In this document: one piece after another, positions 8,846 to 17,698 of the stretch | Numbering within the stretch: position 1 is the first letter of the stretch | Layout: each line of letters starts with the position of its first letter | NCBI RefSeq assembly: GCF_014646275.1 | Contig: NZ_BMND01000022.1 | Span: 1 to 64,000, forward strand | Reading direction: 5' to 3' | DNA length: 64,000 nucleotides | Source of the DNA: Streptomyces kronopolitis | GTDB lineage: Bacteria > Actinomycetota > Actinomycetes > Streptomycetales > Streptomycetaceae | Position numbers and translations under genes: made by a program | The notes under the pieces: generated by a model | Seen by the model: the letters and a program-made list of their open reading frames with translations, nothing else | What the model was told of the DNA's origin: nothing | Databases searched by the model: none

Positions 8846-9583
8846 ATGACCGATCACCCCGCGCGCCGGGAGACCCCGGACCCCGCCCCCGCCGGCAGCC
8901 CGGCGGCGCACCCTGCCGACGAGGACGGGGCCCGCGCGTTCCGTGAACTGCTGCGCGGGCTGCGGGTCTGGGACACCGAGCTGCCGTCGTTCGACCCGGC
9001 GGCGGCGCCCGACGATCCGCTGCCGCTGTTCCGGCAGTGGCTGCGGGAGGCCGCCGAGGCCGGTGTCACCGAGCCGCACACGATGACCCTGGCCACCGCC
9101 GACGCGGCCGGCGCCCCCTCCGTGCGCACCCTGATGCTGCACGACGCCGATGAGCGGGGCTGGCACTTCGCCTCGCACCGCGGCAGCCGCAAGGGCCGCG
9201 AACTGCGGGCACGGCCGCGGGCGGCCCTCGGCTTCTACTGGCCGGCGGTCGGCCGCCAGGTACGGGTCTGCGGACCGGTGACGGCGGCCGGTCCCGAGGA
9301 GAGCGCGGCCGATCTGCACCATCGCTCCACGGGCGCGCTGGCGGCGGCGCTGGTCGGCCGGCAGAGCGAGGTGCTCGGCTCGGTCGAGGAGCTGGCGCGT
9401 GCCTCGGAGGCGGCGTGGGAGCGCGCCCGGCGCGAACCGGAGGCGCCGGTGCCGAGCTGGACGCTGTATGTGCTGCACCCCGAGGAGGTCGAGTTCTTCC
9501 AGGGTGATGCGCAACGCCGGCATGTGCGCCTCAACTACCGCCGCGAGGGCGGGCGCTGGGTGCGCGAACTGCTCTGGCCGTAG
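8846..9583 (+). CDS. Pyridoxamine 5'-phosphate oxidase-family flavoprotein
   Basis: 245 residues. The FMN-binding split barrel covers about 60-165 (PHTMTLATADAAGAPSVRTL, then FASHRGSRKGRELRARPRAAL) and the C-terminal PNPOx dimerisation segment ends with VEFFQGDAQRRHVRL and RELLWP. This is the full PdxH architecture, with a 45-residue Pro/Ala-rich N-terminal extension. It may oxidise pyridoxamine or pyridoxine phosphate to PLP, or act on another amine as PhzG-type relatives do. The start ATG at 8846 has only a weak upstream site and may be leaderless. It has no regulon operator. Confidence 0.85.
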   Translation: MTDHPARRETPDPAPAGSPAAHPADEDGARAFRELLRGLRVWDTELPSFDPAAAPDDPLPLFRQWLREAAEAGVTEPHTMTLATADAAGAPSVRTLMLHDADERGWHFASHRGSRKGRELRARPRAALGFYWPAVGRQVRVCGPVTAAGPEESAADLHHRSTGALAAALVGRQSEVLGSVEELARASEAAWERARREPEAPVPSWTLYVLHPEEVEFFQGDAQRRHVRLNYRREGGRWVRELLWP

Positions 9584-9631
9584 CGGGATCGGCGGTCGGC
9601 CCCACAGCCGCCGACCTCACAGCAGCCGACC

Positions 9632-10120
9632 TCACAGCAGCCGGTACATGATGTGCAGCCCCACATAGCCCTCGGTGGGATGCCGGAAGCCCTCGGGCAG
9701 CGTCGTCATGATCTGGAAGCCCAGGGACTTCCAGAGCGCGACGGCGCCCGTGTTGGTCTCCACGACGGCGTTGAACTGCATCGCCCGGTAGCCCTCGGCG
9801 CGGGCCCAGTCCAGTACGTGCGTGCCCAGGGCCCGTCCGACGCCGCGGCCCCCGTACCGCGGGTCGACCATGAAGCTGGCACTGGCGATGTGCGAGGCGC
9901 CGCCCATGTGGTTGGGGTTCATCTTGGCCGTACCGAGCACCGTCCCGTCGTCGTCGACGGCGACGACCGTGCGGCCGGGCGGTGCCAGCAGCCACATCTC
10001 GCGGGCCGTCGCCTCGTCGAGGTCCCGCGGATAGGTGTAGGTCTCCCCGGCCGCCACGATGGCGCGGAGGAAGGGCCAGATGGCGGGCCAGTCGGCCCCG
10101 GTCGCCGTACGGATCAGCAC
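9632..10120 (-). CDS. GNAT-family N-acetyltransferase
   Basis: 162-residue acetyl-CoA-dependent acyltransferase. The core motif A reads VDPRYGGRGVGRALGTHVLDWA, followed by MQFNAVVETNTGAVALWKSLGF, typical of amino-acid or small-amine acetyltransferases such as phosphinothricin acetyltransferase relatives. The GTG at 10120 gives the expected IRTATGADW beginning; an ATG 12 codons upstream is the alternative. It lies 62 bp downstream of the DUF35 gene on the same strand and could be read from that promoter, but nothing in the sequence ties it to the catabolic pathway. Confidence 0.85.
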   Translation of the reverse strand: MLIRTATGADWPAIWPFLRAIVAAGETYTYPRDLDEATAREMWLLAPPGRTVVAVDDDGTVLGTAKMNPNHMGGASHIASASFMVDPRYGGRGVGRALGTHVLDWARAEGYRAMQFNAVVETNTGAVALWKSLGFQIMTTLPEGFRHPTEGYVGLHIMYRLL

Positions 10121-10182
10121 GGCCTCAGCATGCCGCGCGCCCGGACGGCCCGCCACCGGAAATCGCCGGGGCCCGCCGCGGG

Positions 10183-10692
10183 TCAGGCGGGCCGGAAGAC
10201 GGGTAAGGCGAACCCGGCCCCGGCATCCGTTGTGCCCGTCGCACCCGCGTCCCCCGTCGACTCCCCGTCGCCCGTCGCGCCCGCGTCGCGGAAGTGCACC
10301 CGCAGCGGCATCCCGATCCGCAGTGCAGGCTCGGGGCAGTCGGTGATCTCGGTCATCATCCGCGGGCCTTCGGCGAGATCGACCACGGCCGCGGTGTACG
10401 GGACCCGGTCGCCGAAGGGCGGCAGGTCATTGCGGTGCACGACGGACCAGGTGTAGAGCGTGGCCCGGCCGCTGGCCGCTTCCCAGCCGACGTCCTCGCT
10501 CCAGCAGTACGGGCAGAACTCCCGCGGGTAGTGGTGGGCCGCGCCGCACCCCTCGGCCCGGCACCGGCGCAGCAGCAGCCGCCCCTCGGCCGCCGCGTCC
10601 CAGTACGGACGGGTGAAGGCATCGCTCTCCGGCAGGTCGAAACGTGCCACGGCCCCCGCCGGCCCGGCCCCTCCGCGCCCGGTCTTCCCCAT
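10183..10692 (-). CDS. DUF35 zinc-ribbon/OB-fold protein (acyl-CoA-associated)
   Basis: 169 residues. The N-terminal rubredoxin-like zinc ribbon has four Cys (CRAEGC and CPYC, about 44-65) after a helix containing FTRPYWDAAAEGRLLLRRC, and an OB fold follows (LYTWSVVHRNDLPPF...YTAAVVDL). DUF35 proteins are obligate partners of thiolase/Ltp-type or MaoC-type enzymes. In steroid degradation the DUF35 domain of ChsH2 binds Ltp2. The Ltp2-like gene at 6038 is the probable partner (inference). The C-terminus has a low-complexity Gly/Ala/Thr/Asp stretch. The ATG at 10692 follows GGGAGGGG. Confidence 0.88.
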   Translation of the reverse strand: MGKTGRGGAGPAGAVARFDLPESDAFTRPYWDAAAEGRLLLRRCRAEGCGAAHHYPREFCPYCWSEDVGWEAASGRATLYTWSVVHRNDLPPFGDRVPYTAAVVDLAEGPRMMTEITDCPEPALRIGMPLRVHFRDAGATGDGESTGDAGATGTTDAGAGFALPVFRPA

Positions 10693-10753
10693 CCCGGCAC
10701 CCCTCCCGCCCCCACCGGCCCACGCGCACCGGCACCACTGGATCGCGAATTCA

Positions 10754-10768
10754 CTGACGGTACGTCAG
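10754..10768. promoter_or_regulatory. Regulon operator site 3
   Basis: CTGACG-GTA-CGTCAG, perfect match in both arms, 61 bp upstream of the DUF35 start in a 374-bp divergent region shared with the acyl-CoA synthetase gene. The rest of that region (10769-10990) is C-rich with no other feature I can name. Confidence 0.85.
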
Positions 10769-10990
10769 TTCAGCCGATCCGGGACGGGTACGCAAGAGGG
10801 GCCCGACTCTCGCCCTCCAGCCTCCACGCCCCCGCCGACCCCACGCCGGACCCCGCCCTCGGACCCCGACCTCTGCACTGGAACCCGCCCCCGGCCCGGC
10901 ACCGAGCGCCCGGCATCTGCCCCCAGCCTCCACCCCACCCCCAGGCTCGAACCCGAACCCCACCGCAATGTTTACCGTGCACCCATATTC

Positions 10991-11005
10991 CTGACGCAGC
11001 GTCAG
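10991..11005. promoter_or_regulatory. Regulon operator site 4
   Basis: CTGACG-CAG-CGTCAG, perfect arms, 61 bp upstream of the acyl-CoA synthetase start codon. Paired with site 5, centre-to-centre 25 bp. Confidence 0.85.
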
Positions 11006-11015
11006 TTCAAGTAAT

Positions 11016-11030
11016 CTGACTGAGTGTCAG
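11016..11030. promoter_or_regulatory. Regulon operator site 5
   Basis: CTGACT-GAG-TGTCAG, 10 of 12 arm positions with symmetric changes, so the palindrome is preserved. About 2.4 helical turns from site 4, which would allow two dimers to bind side by side. Confidence 0.75.
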
Positions 11031-11066
11031 GTAATCAGAGCCGTCTCACAGGAGCGGGCGTCTGCG

Positions 11067-13322
11067 ATGCTTGGATCGACTCACGGCACCCTCACCACGC
11101 ACTCCCGTCCGGCCCGCGTCGTGGCCTGTGGGGAGCAACGACCACACACCGTCCACGGCATCAGTGAACCGCAACCCGGTGACGGTGGACAGGGCACCGG
11201 CACCGTCGACCGCGATGTCAGCGGGCGGCCGCTGCACGCCCCGGTGCCCGACCTGGACCGCTTCTTCCGGCCCGAGTCCGTGGCGGTGGTCGGCGCCTCG
11301 GACAGCGAGGGCCGCCCCAACACCGGCATCACCCGCCAGCTGATCGCCTGGGCGGAACGCGTCGGAGCCCGCCTCCATCCCGTCAACCCGGGACGCGCCG
11401 AGGTCTTCGGGCGGCCCTGCCACGCCACCGTCGCCGATCTGCCGGAGGCCGTCGATCTCGCCGTCCTGCTGGTCGGCGACCCGCTGCCGGTCATCGAGCA
11501 ACTCGGCGAGGCCAAGGTCAAGTTCGCGGTGGCCTTCGCCTCCGGCTTCGCCGAGACCGGCGAGCAGGGCGCGGCCGCCCAGGACCGGCTGGCCGAGGCC
11601 GTCGCCCGCTCCGGCCTGCGGCTGCTCGGCCCGAACACCAATCTCAACGCCTTCGAGAAGTTCCGCACGGACCTCGACGGCCCGGCCATCGCCCTCATCA
11701 CGCAGTCGGGCCACCAGGGCAGGCCGGTCTTCAGCCTCCAGGAACTGGGCATCCGCCTCTCGCACTGGGCCCCCACCGGCAACGAGGCCGATCTGGAGAC
11801 CGCCGACTTCCTCTCCTACTTCGCCACCCGGCCCGAGGTCGGTGCCATCGCCGCGTATGTGGAAGGGCTCAAGGACGGCCGCAGCTTCCTGCTCGCCGCC
11901 GACCGCGCCGCCCGCAACAAGGTGCCGGTCGTCGCCGTCAAGGTCGGCCGTACCGAGGCGGGGGCCCGGACCGCCGCCTCGCACACCGGCAAACTGACCG
12001 GCGCCGACGGGGTCGTGGACGCCGCGATGCGGCAGTTCGGCGTGATCCGGGTGGACGGGCTGGACGAGCTGCAGGACACCGCGGCGCTGCTGGCCCGCGC
12101 CAGGAAGCCCACCGCCGAGGGCGTCGCGGTCTATTCGATCTCCGGCGGCACCGGCGCCCACTTCGCCGATCTGGCGACCGCGGCGGGGCTGCGGCTGCCC
12201 ACCCTCGGCGACGCCCGGCAGGCCGAACTGCACCAGTGGATACCGGACTACCTCAGCGTCGCCAATCCGGTCGACAACGGCGGGCACCCGGTCGGCGACT
12301 GGCGCGGGCCGAAGATCATCGACGCGCTGCTGGCCGACCCGTCCATCGGGGTCCTGATCTGCCCGATCACCGGGCCCTTCCCGCCGATGAGCGACAAGCT
12401 GGCGCGGGATCTGGTGGACGCGGCGGAGCGCACGGACAAGCTGGTGTGCGTGGTGTGGGGCTCGCCGGTCGGCACCGAGGACGCCTACCGCGACACCCTC
12501 CTCGGGTCCTCGCGGGTGGCGACCTTCCGCACCTTCGCGAACTGCGTCACCGCCGTCCGCGCCTATCTCGAGCACCACCGCTTCGCAGCGGCCTACCGCT
12601 CCCCCTTCGACGACGCCCCGCGCGTCCTGTCCCCCTCCGCCCGCAAGGCCCGGGCCCTGATGCGCCCGGGCCAGCAGCTCAGCGAGCACGCCGCCAAGCA
12701 GCTGCTGCGCGCCTACGGCATCCGGGTCCCGCGCGAGCAGCTGGTGACCAGCGCGGCGGCGGCCGTACGGGCGGCGAGCCTGGTCGGCTACCCCGTGGTG
12801 ATGAAGGCCTCCGGGCCGCAGCTGGCGCACAAGACCGAACTCGGCCTGGTCAAGGTCGGTCTGACCTCGGCCAGCCAGATCAGGGACGCCTATCGCGAGC
12901 TCACCGACATCGCCCGCTACGAGGACGTGCCGCTGGACGGGGTGCTGGTCTGCCAGATGATCGAGCGGGGCGTCGAGATGGTCGTCGGCGTCACTCGGGA
13001 CAGCCTCTTCGGGCCGACCGTAACCGTGGGCCTGGGCGGGGTGCTGGTGGAGGTCCTGCGGGATGTCGCGGTGGGCGTACCGCCCTTCGGGGAGGACCAG
13101 GCGCGCGCGATGCTCGGCGAACTCCGCGGCCACGCCCTCCTGGACGGCGTGCGCGGCGCGCCCCCCGCGGATGTCGACGCACTGGTCGAGGTCGTGCTCA
13201 GGGTGCAGCGGATGGCTCTGGAACTCGACGGTGAACTGGCCGAGTTGGACATCAATCCGCTGGTGGTCCTGCCGCGCGGAGAGGGCGCCGTGGCCCTGGA
13301 CGCGCTCGCCGTCTGCCCTTGA
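11067..13322 (+). CDS. Acyl-CoA synthetase, NDP-forming (fused CoA-binding and ATP-grasp)
   Basis: A 751-residue single-chain acyl-CoA ligase of the ADP-forming acetyl-CoA synthetase type. Order: CoA-binding Rossmann domain (from RFFRPESVAVVGASDSEGRP, about 65-190), succinyl-CoA-ligase-like domains including VKVGRTEAGARTAASHTGKL (about 290-310; candidate phospho-His in SHTG), then a C-terminal ATP-grasp domain (YGIRVPREQLV, then PVVMKASGPQLAHKTELG, then ELDINPLVV). It would activate a carboxylic acid to its CoA thioester as a feed-in step of the pathway. The first 60 residues are unlike the family and the spacing from GGAG to the ATG is long, so the true start may be further in. Two operators precede it. 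Confidence 0.87.
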   Translation: MLGSTHGTLTTHSRPARVVACGEQRPHTVHGISEPQPGDGGQGTGTVDRDVSGRPLHAPVPDLDRFFRPESVAVVGASDSEGRPNTGITRQLIAWAERVGARLHPVNPGRAEVFGRPCHATVADLPEAVDLAVLLVGDPLPVIEQLGEAKVKFAVAFASGFAETGEQGAAAQDRLAEAVARSGLRLLGPNTNLNAFEKFRTDLDGPAIALITQSGHQGRPVFSLQELGIRLSHWAPTGNEADLETADFLSYFATRPEVGAIAAYVEGLKDGRSFLLAADRAARNKVPVVAVKVGRTEAGARTAASHTGKLTGADGVVDAAMRQFGVIRVDGLDELQDTAALLARARKPTAEGVAVYSISGGTGAHFADLATAAGLRLPTLGDARQAELHQWIPDYLSVANPVDNGGHPVGDWRGPKIIDALLADPSIGVLICPITGPFPPMSDKLARDLVDAAERTDKLVCVVWGSPVGTEDAYRDTLLGSSRVATFRTFANCVTAVRAYLEHHRFAAAYRSPFDDAPRVLSPSARKARALMRPGQQLSEHAAKQLLRAYGIRVPREQLVTSAAAAVRAASLVGYPVVMKASGPQLAHKTELGLVKVGLTSASQIRDAYRELTDIARYEDVPLDGVLVCQMIERGVEMVVGVTRDSLFGPTVTVGLGGVLVEVLRDVAVGVPPFGEDQARAMLGELRGHALLDGVRGAPPADVDALVEVVLRVQRMALELDGELAELDINPLVVLPRGEGAVALDALAVCP

Positions 13323-13449
13323 CCGTGCCGGCCCGGGCCCCCTCGGCCCCCGGGCCGACAGCAACCACCACGCCCACCGCCATAAGAGCAACGCCCCTTC
13401 CGCGACCCGGCGCAGACTTCCCGGCCGTCCCCTTTGGAGCCGCTCCCCC

Positions 13450-14346
13450 ATGACCCGCTCACCGTCCCCCGCGTCCGTTCCTCCCGAAGCGCCCGGCGAG
13501 CCCGCCGGGCCCGACGGCCGCACCGCCCGGCCCGGCCCTGCCGACCGCGCGGATCCCGTCGACTCCTTGATACTCGAGACCACTGACAACGGCGTCCGCC
13601 GGCTCACCCTCAACCGGCCGGAGGTGCGGAACGCGGTCACCTGGGAGCAGCGCGAACGCCTCATCGACCGGCTCGCCGACGCCTCCGCCGACCCGGACGT
13701 ACGCGCCGTCGTCCTGACCGCCACCGGCAACGGCTTCTGCGCCGGCGCCGATCTGCGCGGCGCGCCCGCCACCGGGGAGCGGGTCGCCGGAGATGTCGCC
13801 CGGATGATCCGCCGGGGTGCCCAGCGGCTCATCACGGCCGTGCTGGACTGCGAGAAGCCGGTCATCGCCGCCGTCAACGGCACCGCGGCCGGGCTCGGCG
13901 CCCATCTCGCGCTCGCCTGCGATCTGGTGCTGGCCGCCGAATCGGCCCGCTTCATCGAGGTGTTCGTGCGCCGCGGCCTGGTCCCGGACGGCGCCGGCGC
14001 CTACCTCCTGCCGCGGCTGATCGGCCCGCAGCGCGCCAAGGAGCTGCTGTTCTTCGGCGACGCGGTGCCGGCCGCGGAGGCGCAGCGGCTGGGGCTGGTC
14101 AACCGGGTCGTCCCGGACGGCGAACTCGCGGCGGTGGCACGGGAGTGGGCCGAGCGGCTGGCCACCGGCCCGACCCGCGCGCTGGCGCTGACGAAGCAGC
14201 TGGTCAACGCCTCGCTCGACGGCGACCGGGCCGCGGCGCTGGGCGCGGAGGCCACCGCCCAGGAGATCAACATGACGACGGCGGACGCCCAGGAGGGGGT
14301 CGCCTCCTTCGTGGCGCGCCGTGACCCGGTGTACCGGGGGCGCTGA
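13450..14346 (+). CDS. Enoyl-CoA hydratase/isomerase (crotonase family)
   Basis: 298 residues; a Pro/Ala-rich leader of about 35 residues precedes the crotonase core (RRLTLNRPEVRNAVTWEQR). The oxyanion-hole segments are CAGADLRG and NGTAAGLGAHLALACDL. At the catalytic position it has GLVPDGAGAYLLPRLIG, with Asp rather than the Glu of classical hydratases, as in PaaG-type and isomerase-like members. It adds water to, or shifts, the double bond made by the acyl-CoA dehydrogenases. The ATG at 13450 follows TTGGAG. It lies 127 bp after the acyl-CoA synthetase on the same strand and is probably cotranscribed from operators 4/5. Confidence 0.9.
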   Translation: MTRSPSPASVPPEAPGEPAGPDGRTARPGPADRADPVDSLILETTDNGVRRLTLNRPEVRNAVTWEQRERLIDRLADASADPDVRAVVLTATGNGFCAGADLRGAPATGERVAGDVARMIRRGAQRLITAVLDCEKPVIAAVNGTAAGLGAHLALACDLVLAAESARFIEVFVRRGLVPDGAGAYLLPRLIGPQRAKELLFFGDAVPAAEAQRLGLVNRVVPDGELAAVAREWAERLATGPTRALALTKQLVNASLDGDRAAALGAEATAQEINMTTADAQEGVASFVARRDPVYRGR

Positions 14347-14401
14347 CCCGGCCCCCACCACACCGGGCCGCCGGGCCCCGTCACCCCGGCTCTCACCCGC
14401 C

Positions 14402-15058
14402 CTACGGCATGTCGTCCGCGCACTCCGGCACCTCGCGGGTGTTGCGCGTCCGCACCCCCGGGAGCCACCCGCGCACGCCCTGCCCGCTGGTGACCAGATA
14501 CCAGCGGGTGGAGGTGACACCCGCCTCGTCGCGGATCAGCAGGCCGTCCGTCACGACACAGCGCGCGGTCACCTCATCGCCGTGCCAGACCCGGCCGGCG
14601 GCGTTGCCGCGCGCGGCGTACGCGGTGCGCGGGTCCCTGGCCAGCCGCAGCGCGCACTCCAGGGAACGGCCGGTGCGGCAGGCCCGTTCGCTGTTGTAGA
14701 CATCGATCTTCACCGTCCGGGGCGGCCCGGACGGCCGCACGGCCACCGGCCCGGGGCGCACCAGCCACCACACCCCCAGCAGCACCGCCGCGACCGCGGC
14801 CGCCACCGCGAGCACGACCGCGTAGGGCCGCCTCCGGGGCGGCGCCACCGCCCACGGCACCGGTCCGGTGCCGGGCCCTTTGACGCGGTCCCACAGGCCG
14901 GGCGGGGTCTCGATCTGCTCGTCCGCGCGCCGCAGCCGTGCGCGCAGCAGCGCCCCGGCATCGTCGCCGGCGCCGTCCCCCCGGCCGCCCCCGGTATCCC
15001 GTCCGCCGCCGCCCGCACCACTGTCGTGCCGTGACCCCACACCCACCGCGCCGCTCAC
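14402..15058 (-). CDS. Single-pass membrane protein with SH3-like C-terminal domain, coupled to an ECF sigma gene
   Basis: 218 residues: a Gly-rich N-terminus, a charged cytoplasmic part (LLRARLRRADEQIETPP), one membrane span (about 80-102, AVVLAVAAAVAAVLLGVWWLV) and an extracytoplasmic domain with three or four Cys and a bacterial SH3-like pattern (ARGNAAGRVWHGDEVTARC, then STRWYLV and GWLPG). The start overlaps the stop of the sigma gene as GTGA. A GTG four codons later (15046) has better spacing from GGGAGG. The arrangement suggests the membrane partner of the sigma factor, possibly an anti-sigma, but no zinc-binding HxxxCxxC anti-sigma motif is visible, so that role is only inference. Confidence 0.7.
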   Translation of the reverse strand: MSGAVGVGSRHDSGAGGGGRDTGGGRGDGAGDDAGALLRARLRRADEQIETPPGLWDRVKGPGTGPVPWAVAPPRRRPYAVVLAVAAAVAAVLLGVWWLVRPGPVAVRPSGPPRTVKIDVYNSERACRTGRSLECALRLARDPRTAYAARGNAAGRVWHGDEVTARCVVTDGLLIRDEAGVTSTRWYLVTSGQGVRGWLPGVRTRNTREVPECADDMP

Positions 15059-15630
15059 CTCCCGGCCTGCCCGTGCTCGGATTCAACGAGGAAGGCACGC
15101 AGCCTGTCCAGCGCGCGGGCGCGATGGCGGGCGGCGGTGCCCCGATGCACCTTCATGATCTTCGCGGCCTGGTCGAGGGTGTAGCCGTCGAGGTCGACGA
15201 GGATGACGATGCCGGCCTGCCGGTGCGACAGCTTCCCCAGCAGGCGCACCGCCTCGATCTCGGCCTGCCGGCGCTCCACCCCACCGTCCCAGCCGCCGGG
15301 CCCACCGCCCGCGGCCGCCCCGCCCGCCCCGGTCTCCTCGACCTCCGCCATGCCGTCGACCAGCACCTGCCGCCGATCCTTGCGGTGGGCGTCGCGGGCG
15401 ACACTGAGCACGGCGGTGAAGGCGTAGGCGTACGGCTCCGGGTGGGCGAGGAAGCGCTGGGGGCGGCGGGCGAGCTTGAGGTAGGCCTCGTGCACCACGT
15501 CCTCCGCGGACTGTCTCGATCCCGCGAGCATCACCGCTCTGCGGTAGAGGCGGGGCAGCAGCCCGCAGAAGACCTCGTCGAAGGTGGGTGACGCGGCGGG
15601 CGACGCCGGCGTCGGTCTCGCATCGGCCAT
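15055..15630 (-). CDS. ECF-family RNA polymerase sigma factor
   Basis: 191 residues. Region 2 covers about 15-85 (FDEVFCGLLPRLYRRAVMLAGSR, ... EDVVHEAYLKLARRP) and region 4 about 120-180 (EAVRLLGKLSHRQAGIVILVDLDGYTLDQAAKIMKVHRGTAARHRARALDRLR with a clear helix-turn-helix). The linker is Gly-rich. It directs core RNA polymerase to its own promoter class; targets are unknown. The ATG at 15630 follows GGGGAGA; a longer frame upstream (to 15792) lacks a site. The membrane protein downstream is translationally coupled. It is not preceded by the regional palindrome and is likely separate from the catabolic regulon. Confidence 0.85.
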   Translation of the reverse strand: MADARPTPASPAASPTFDEVFCGLLPRLYRRAVMLAGSRQSAEDVVHEAYLKLARRPQRFLAHPEPYAYAFTAVLSVARDAHRKDRRQVLVDGMAEVEETGAGGAAAGGGPGGWDGGVERRQAEIEAVRLLGKLSHRQAGIVILVDLDGYTLDQAAKIMKVHRGTAARHRARALDRLRAFLVESEHGQAGR

Positions 15631-15804
15631 GTACCGGAACTCTCCCCGTGTGCGGCCGCGGTCGCGGCCGTGCAGGAGGCTGCCCGTGCGGGCGGGGCGC
15701 AATCGGGAATCCGCCGGCCATCTCGCGCGAATCCGCCGAGACCAGGCCTGATCCACCGGTAAACCACACGTGCGGGTGGCCCGCCGCCGCACCGGGCTTC
15801 ACAT

Positions 15805-15819
15805 CTGACGCTGCATCAG
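15805..15819. promoter_or_regulatory. Regulon operator site 6
   Basis: CTGACG-CTG-CATCAG, 11 of 12 arm positions. It ends 5 bp before the proposed ATG of the flavin reductase gene at 15825, the same geometry as operator 2 before the thiolase-like gene. Confidence 0.8.
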
Positions 15820-15824
15820 ATTCA

Positions 15825-16454
15825 ATGAAAGGCATGATGGGACATGCGGGAATGGCGGCCACGGCCGTGCGGTATCTGCGCTCCGTCGGCGCGCCCACCA
15901 CAGCCGCCGCATCACCCTCCGCGCCACCGCGGCCCGCGCTGCGCGCCGTGCGTGACGACGAGCGCGCCCCGCTGGATCCGGCCGAATTCCGCGATGTCCT
16001 GGGGCACTTCGCCAGCGGCGTCACGATCATCACGTCCCCCGGGGACCCGGAGCCGGCCGGCTTCGCCTGCCAGTCCTTCGCCTCGCTGTCCCTCGATCCG
16101 CCGCTGGTGGCGTTCATGGTGGGGCGCACGTCGACCACCTGGCCCCGGATCGCCCGCGCCGGCGTGTTCTGCGTGAACATCCTCGGCGCGGACCAGGGCG
16201 CGCTGTGCCGCGGGTTCGCGGTCCGCGGTGGCGACAAGTTCGCCGGCGTCTCCTACGGGCCCGCGCCGGCGACCGGATCGCCCCGGCTGGCGGAGGTCCC
16301 CGCCTGGATCGACTGCACGGTCCAGGCCGTGCACACCGGCGGCGACCATCTGATCGTGGTCGGCCGGGTCGAGGCCCTCGGCACGGACCCGGCCGCCGCC
16401 CGCACCGGCCCGCTCCTCTTCCACCGCGGCGGCTTCGGCCGGTTCCGTCCGTGA
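15825..16454 (+). CDS. Flavin reductase (HsaB/HpaC-like split-barrel family)
   Basis: 209 residues. After a variable leader of about 45 residues comes the flavin-reductase barrel: RDVLGHFASGVTIITSP, FACQSFASLSLDPPLVAFMVGR, FCVNILGADQGALCRGFA and DHLIVVGRVEAL. Such enzymes supply reduced FMN/FAD to a two-component monooxygenase; HsaB does so in steroid ring degradation. No oxygenase partner is in the window. ATG codons at 15825, 15834 and 15837 are all possible starts. The first lies 5 bp after the operator with no ribosome-binding site and would give a leaderless transcript. The longer upstream frame to 15588 would run through the operator and is rejected. Confidence 0.87.
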   Translation: MKGMMGHAGMAATAVRYLRSVGAPTTAAASPSAPPRPALRAVRDDERAPLDPAEFRDVLGHFASGVTIITSPGDPEPAGFACQSFASLSLDPPLVAFMVGRTSTTWPRIARAGVFCVNILGADQGALCRGFAVRGGDKFAGVSYGPAPATGSPRLAEVPAWIDCTVQAVHTGGDHLIVVGRVEALGTDPAAARTGPLLFHRGGFGRFRP

Positions 16455-16627
16455 GTCCGTGAGGGAGGGCGACGGGGCGGCCGACGCGTAACGGCGCCCC
16501 CACGACCCGCCCGGCCGCGCAGGCCCCCGGGCGGCCACCGGACCGAGCCGCGCCCCCGGCCGCGAGCCCCGCCCGGCCCCGGTCCGACAGCCGCGACGCC
16601 CCGCCCCCTAGGGGCTCTTCAAAGCCC

Positions 16628-17698
16628 CTACCCGAACGTCAACACCCCCCGCGCCACCCGCCCGTGGTGCGCGTCGTCCGCCGCCTTCGCGAAGTCCTCC
16701 ACCGGGTACGTCCGGGTCACCAGCTCGTCCAGCAGCAGCCGCCCCTCGCGGTACAGCCGGGCGTACAGCGCGATGTCCCGCTGCGGCCGCGCCGACCCGT
16801 AACGGCAGCCCAGGATCGACTTGTCGAGATACATCGAGGACACCAGGAACGAGGCCTCGGCGGTGGCCGGCGGCACCCCGAGCAGCACCGCCTGCCCGTG
16901 CCGGTCCAGCAGGTCGACGGCCTGCCGGATCAGCCGGGTGCTGCCCACGCACTCGAAGGCGTGGTCGGCGCCGGTCGGCAGGATCGCCTTCACCGCCTTG
17001 ACGCTGTCCGCCACCGCCGACGCGTCGATGAAGTGCGTAGCCCCGAACTGCCGCGCCACCGGCTCCTTCGCGGGGTTGGCGTCCACCGCCACGATCGTCG
17101 ACGCCCCGGCGATCCGCGCCCCCTGGAGCACGTTCAGGCCGATGCCGCCGGCGCCGATCACCACGACCGAGTCCCCGCGGTCCACCTTCGCCCGGTTGAG
17201 CACCGCCCCGACCCCGGTCAGCACCCCGCACCCGATCAGCGCGGCCGACGCCATCGGAATGTCCCGGTCGATCTTGACGGCCTGCACCGCCTTGACCACC
17301 GTGCGCTCCGCGAACGCCGAGTTCGACGCGAAGTTGAACAGCTCGCCCTCCCCGCGCCGGAACGGCTTGCCGGGCATCCCGATCGCCTTGCGGCACATCG
17401 TCGGCCGCCCCCGGTCGCACTCCGCGCACGCCCCGCAGTTGGCCAGCGTCGACAGCGCGACATGGTCGCCGGGCACCACATGGTCGACGCCCGCGCCGAC
17501 CGCCTCCACCACCCCCGCCCCCTCGTGCCCCAGCACCACCGGCACCGGGAACGGGATCGTCCCGTCGATCACCGACAGATCGCTGTGGCACAGGCCCGCG
17601 GCCCGGATCCCGACCAGCACCTCGCCCGGCCCCGGCGCCCGCACCTCCAGGTCGTCCACGACCCGCGGCCGCTCACCGTCGAAGATGACGCCTCTCAT
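16628..17698 (-). CDS. Zinc-dependent alcohol dehydrogenase (MDR superfamily)
   Basis: 356 residues. The catalytic-zinc ligands sit in GLCHSDLS and GHEGAGVVEAVG, the structural zinc in CGACAECDRGRPTMC (about 88-102), and the NAD-binding Rossmann segment is VVVIGAGGIGLNVLQGA. It oxidises an alcohol or hydroxymethyl group to the aldehyde; sequence style is close to the AdhD/FrmA-like class III group. It is the last gene of an SDR-dehydrogenase-ADH operon: its ATG overlaps the preceding stop as TGATG. Expression is expected from operator 7 upstream of the SDR. Confidence 0.9.
   Translation of the reverse strand: MRGVIFDGERPRVVDDLEVRAPGPGEVLVGIRAAGLCHSDLSVIDGTIPFPVPVVLGHEGAGVVEAVGAGVDHVVPGDHVALSTLANCGACAECDRGRPTMCRKAIGMPGKPFRRGEGELFNFASNSAFAERTVVKAVQAVKIDRDIPMASAALIGCGVLTGVGAVLNRAKVDRGDSVVVIGAGGIGLNVLQGARIAGASTIVAVDANPAKEPVARQFGATHFIDASAVADSVKAVKAILPTGADHAFECVGSTRLIRQAVDLLDRHGQAVLLGVPPATAEASFLVSSMYLDKSILGCRYGSARPQRDIALYARLYREGRLLLDELVTRTYPVEDFAKAADDAHHGRVARGVLTFG

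Noticed and set aside
11046..13955. 969-codon leftward open frame
   Set aside because: Antisense to the NDP-forming acyl-CoA synthetase; no domain, no ribosome-binding site.
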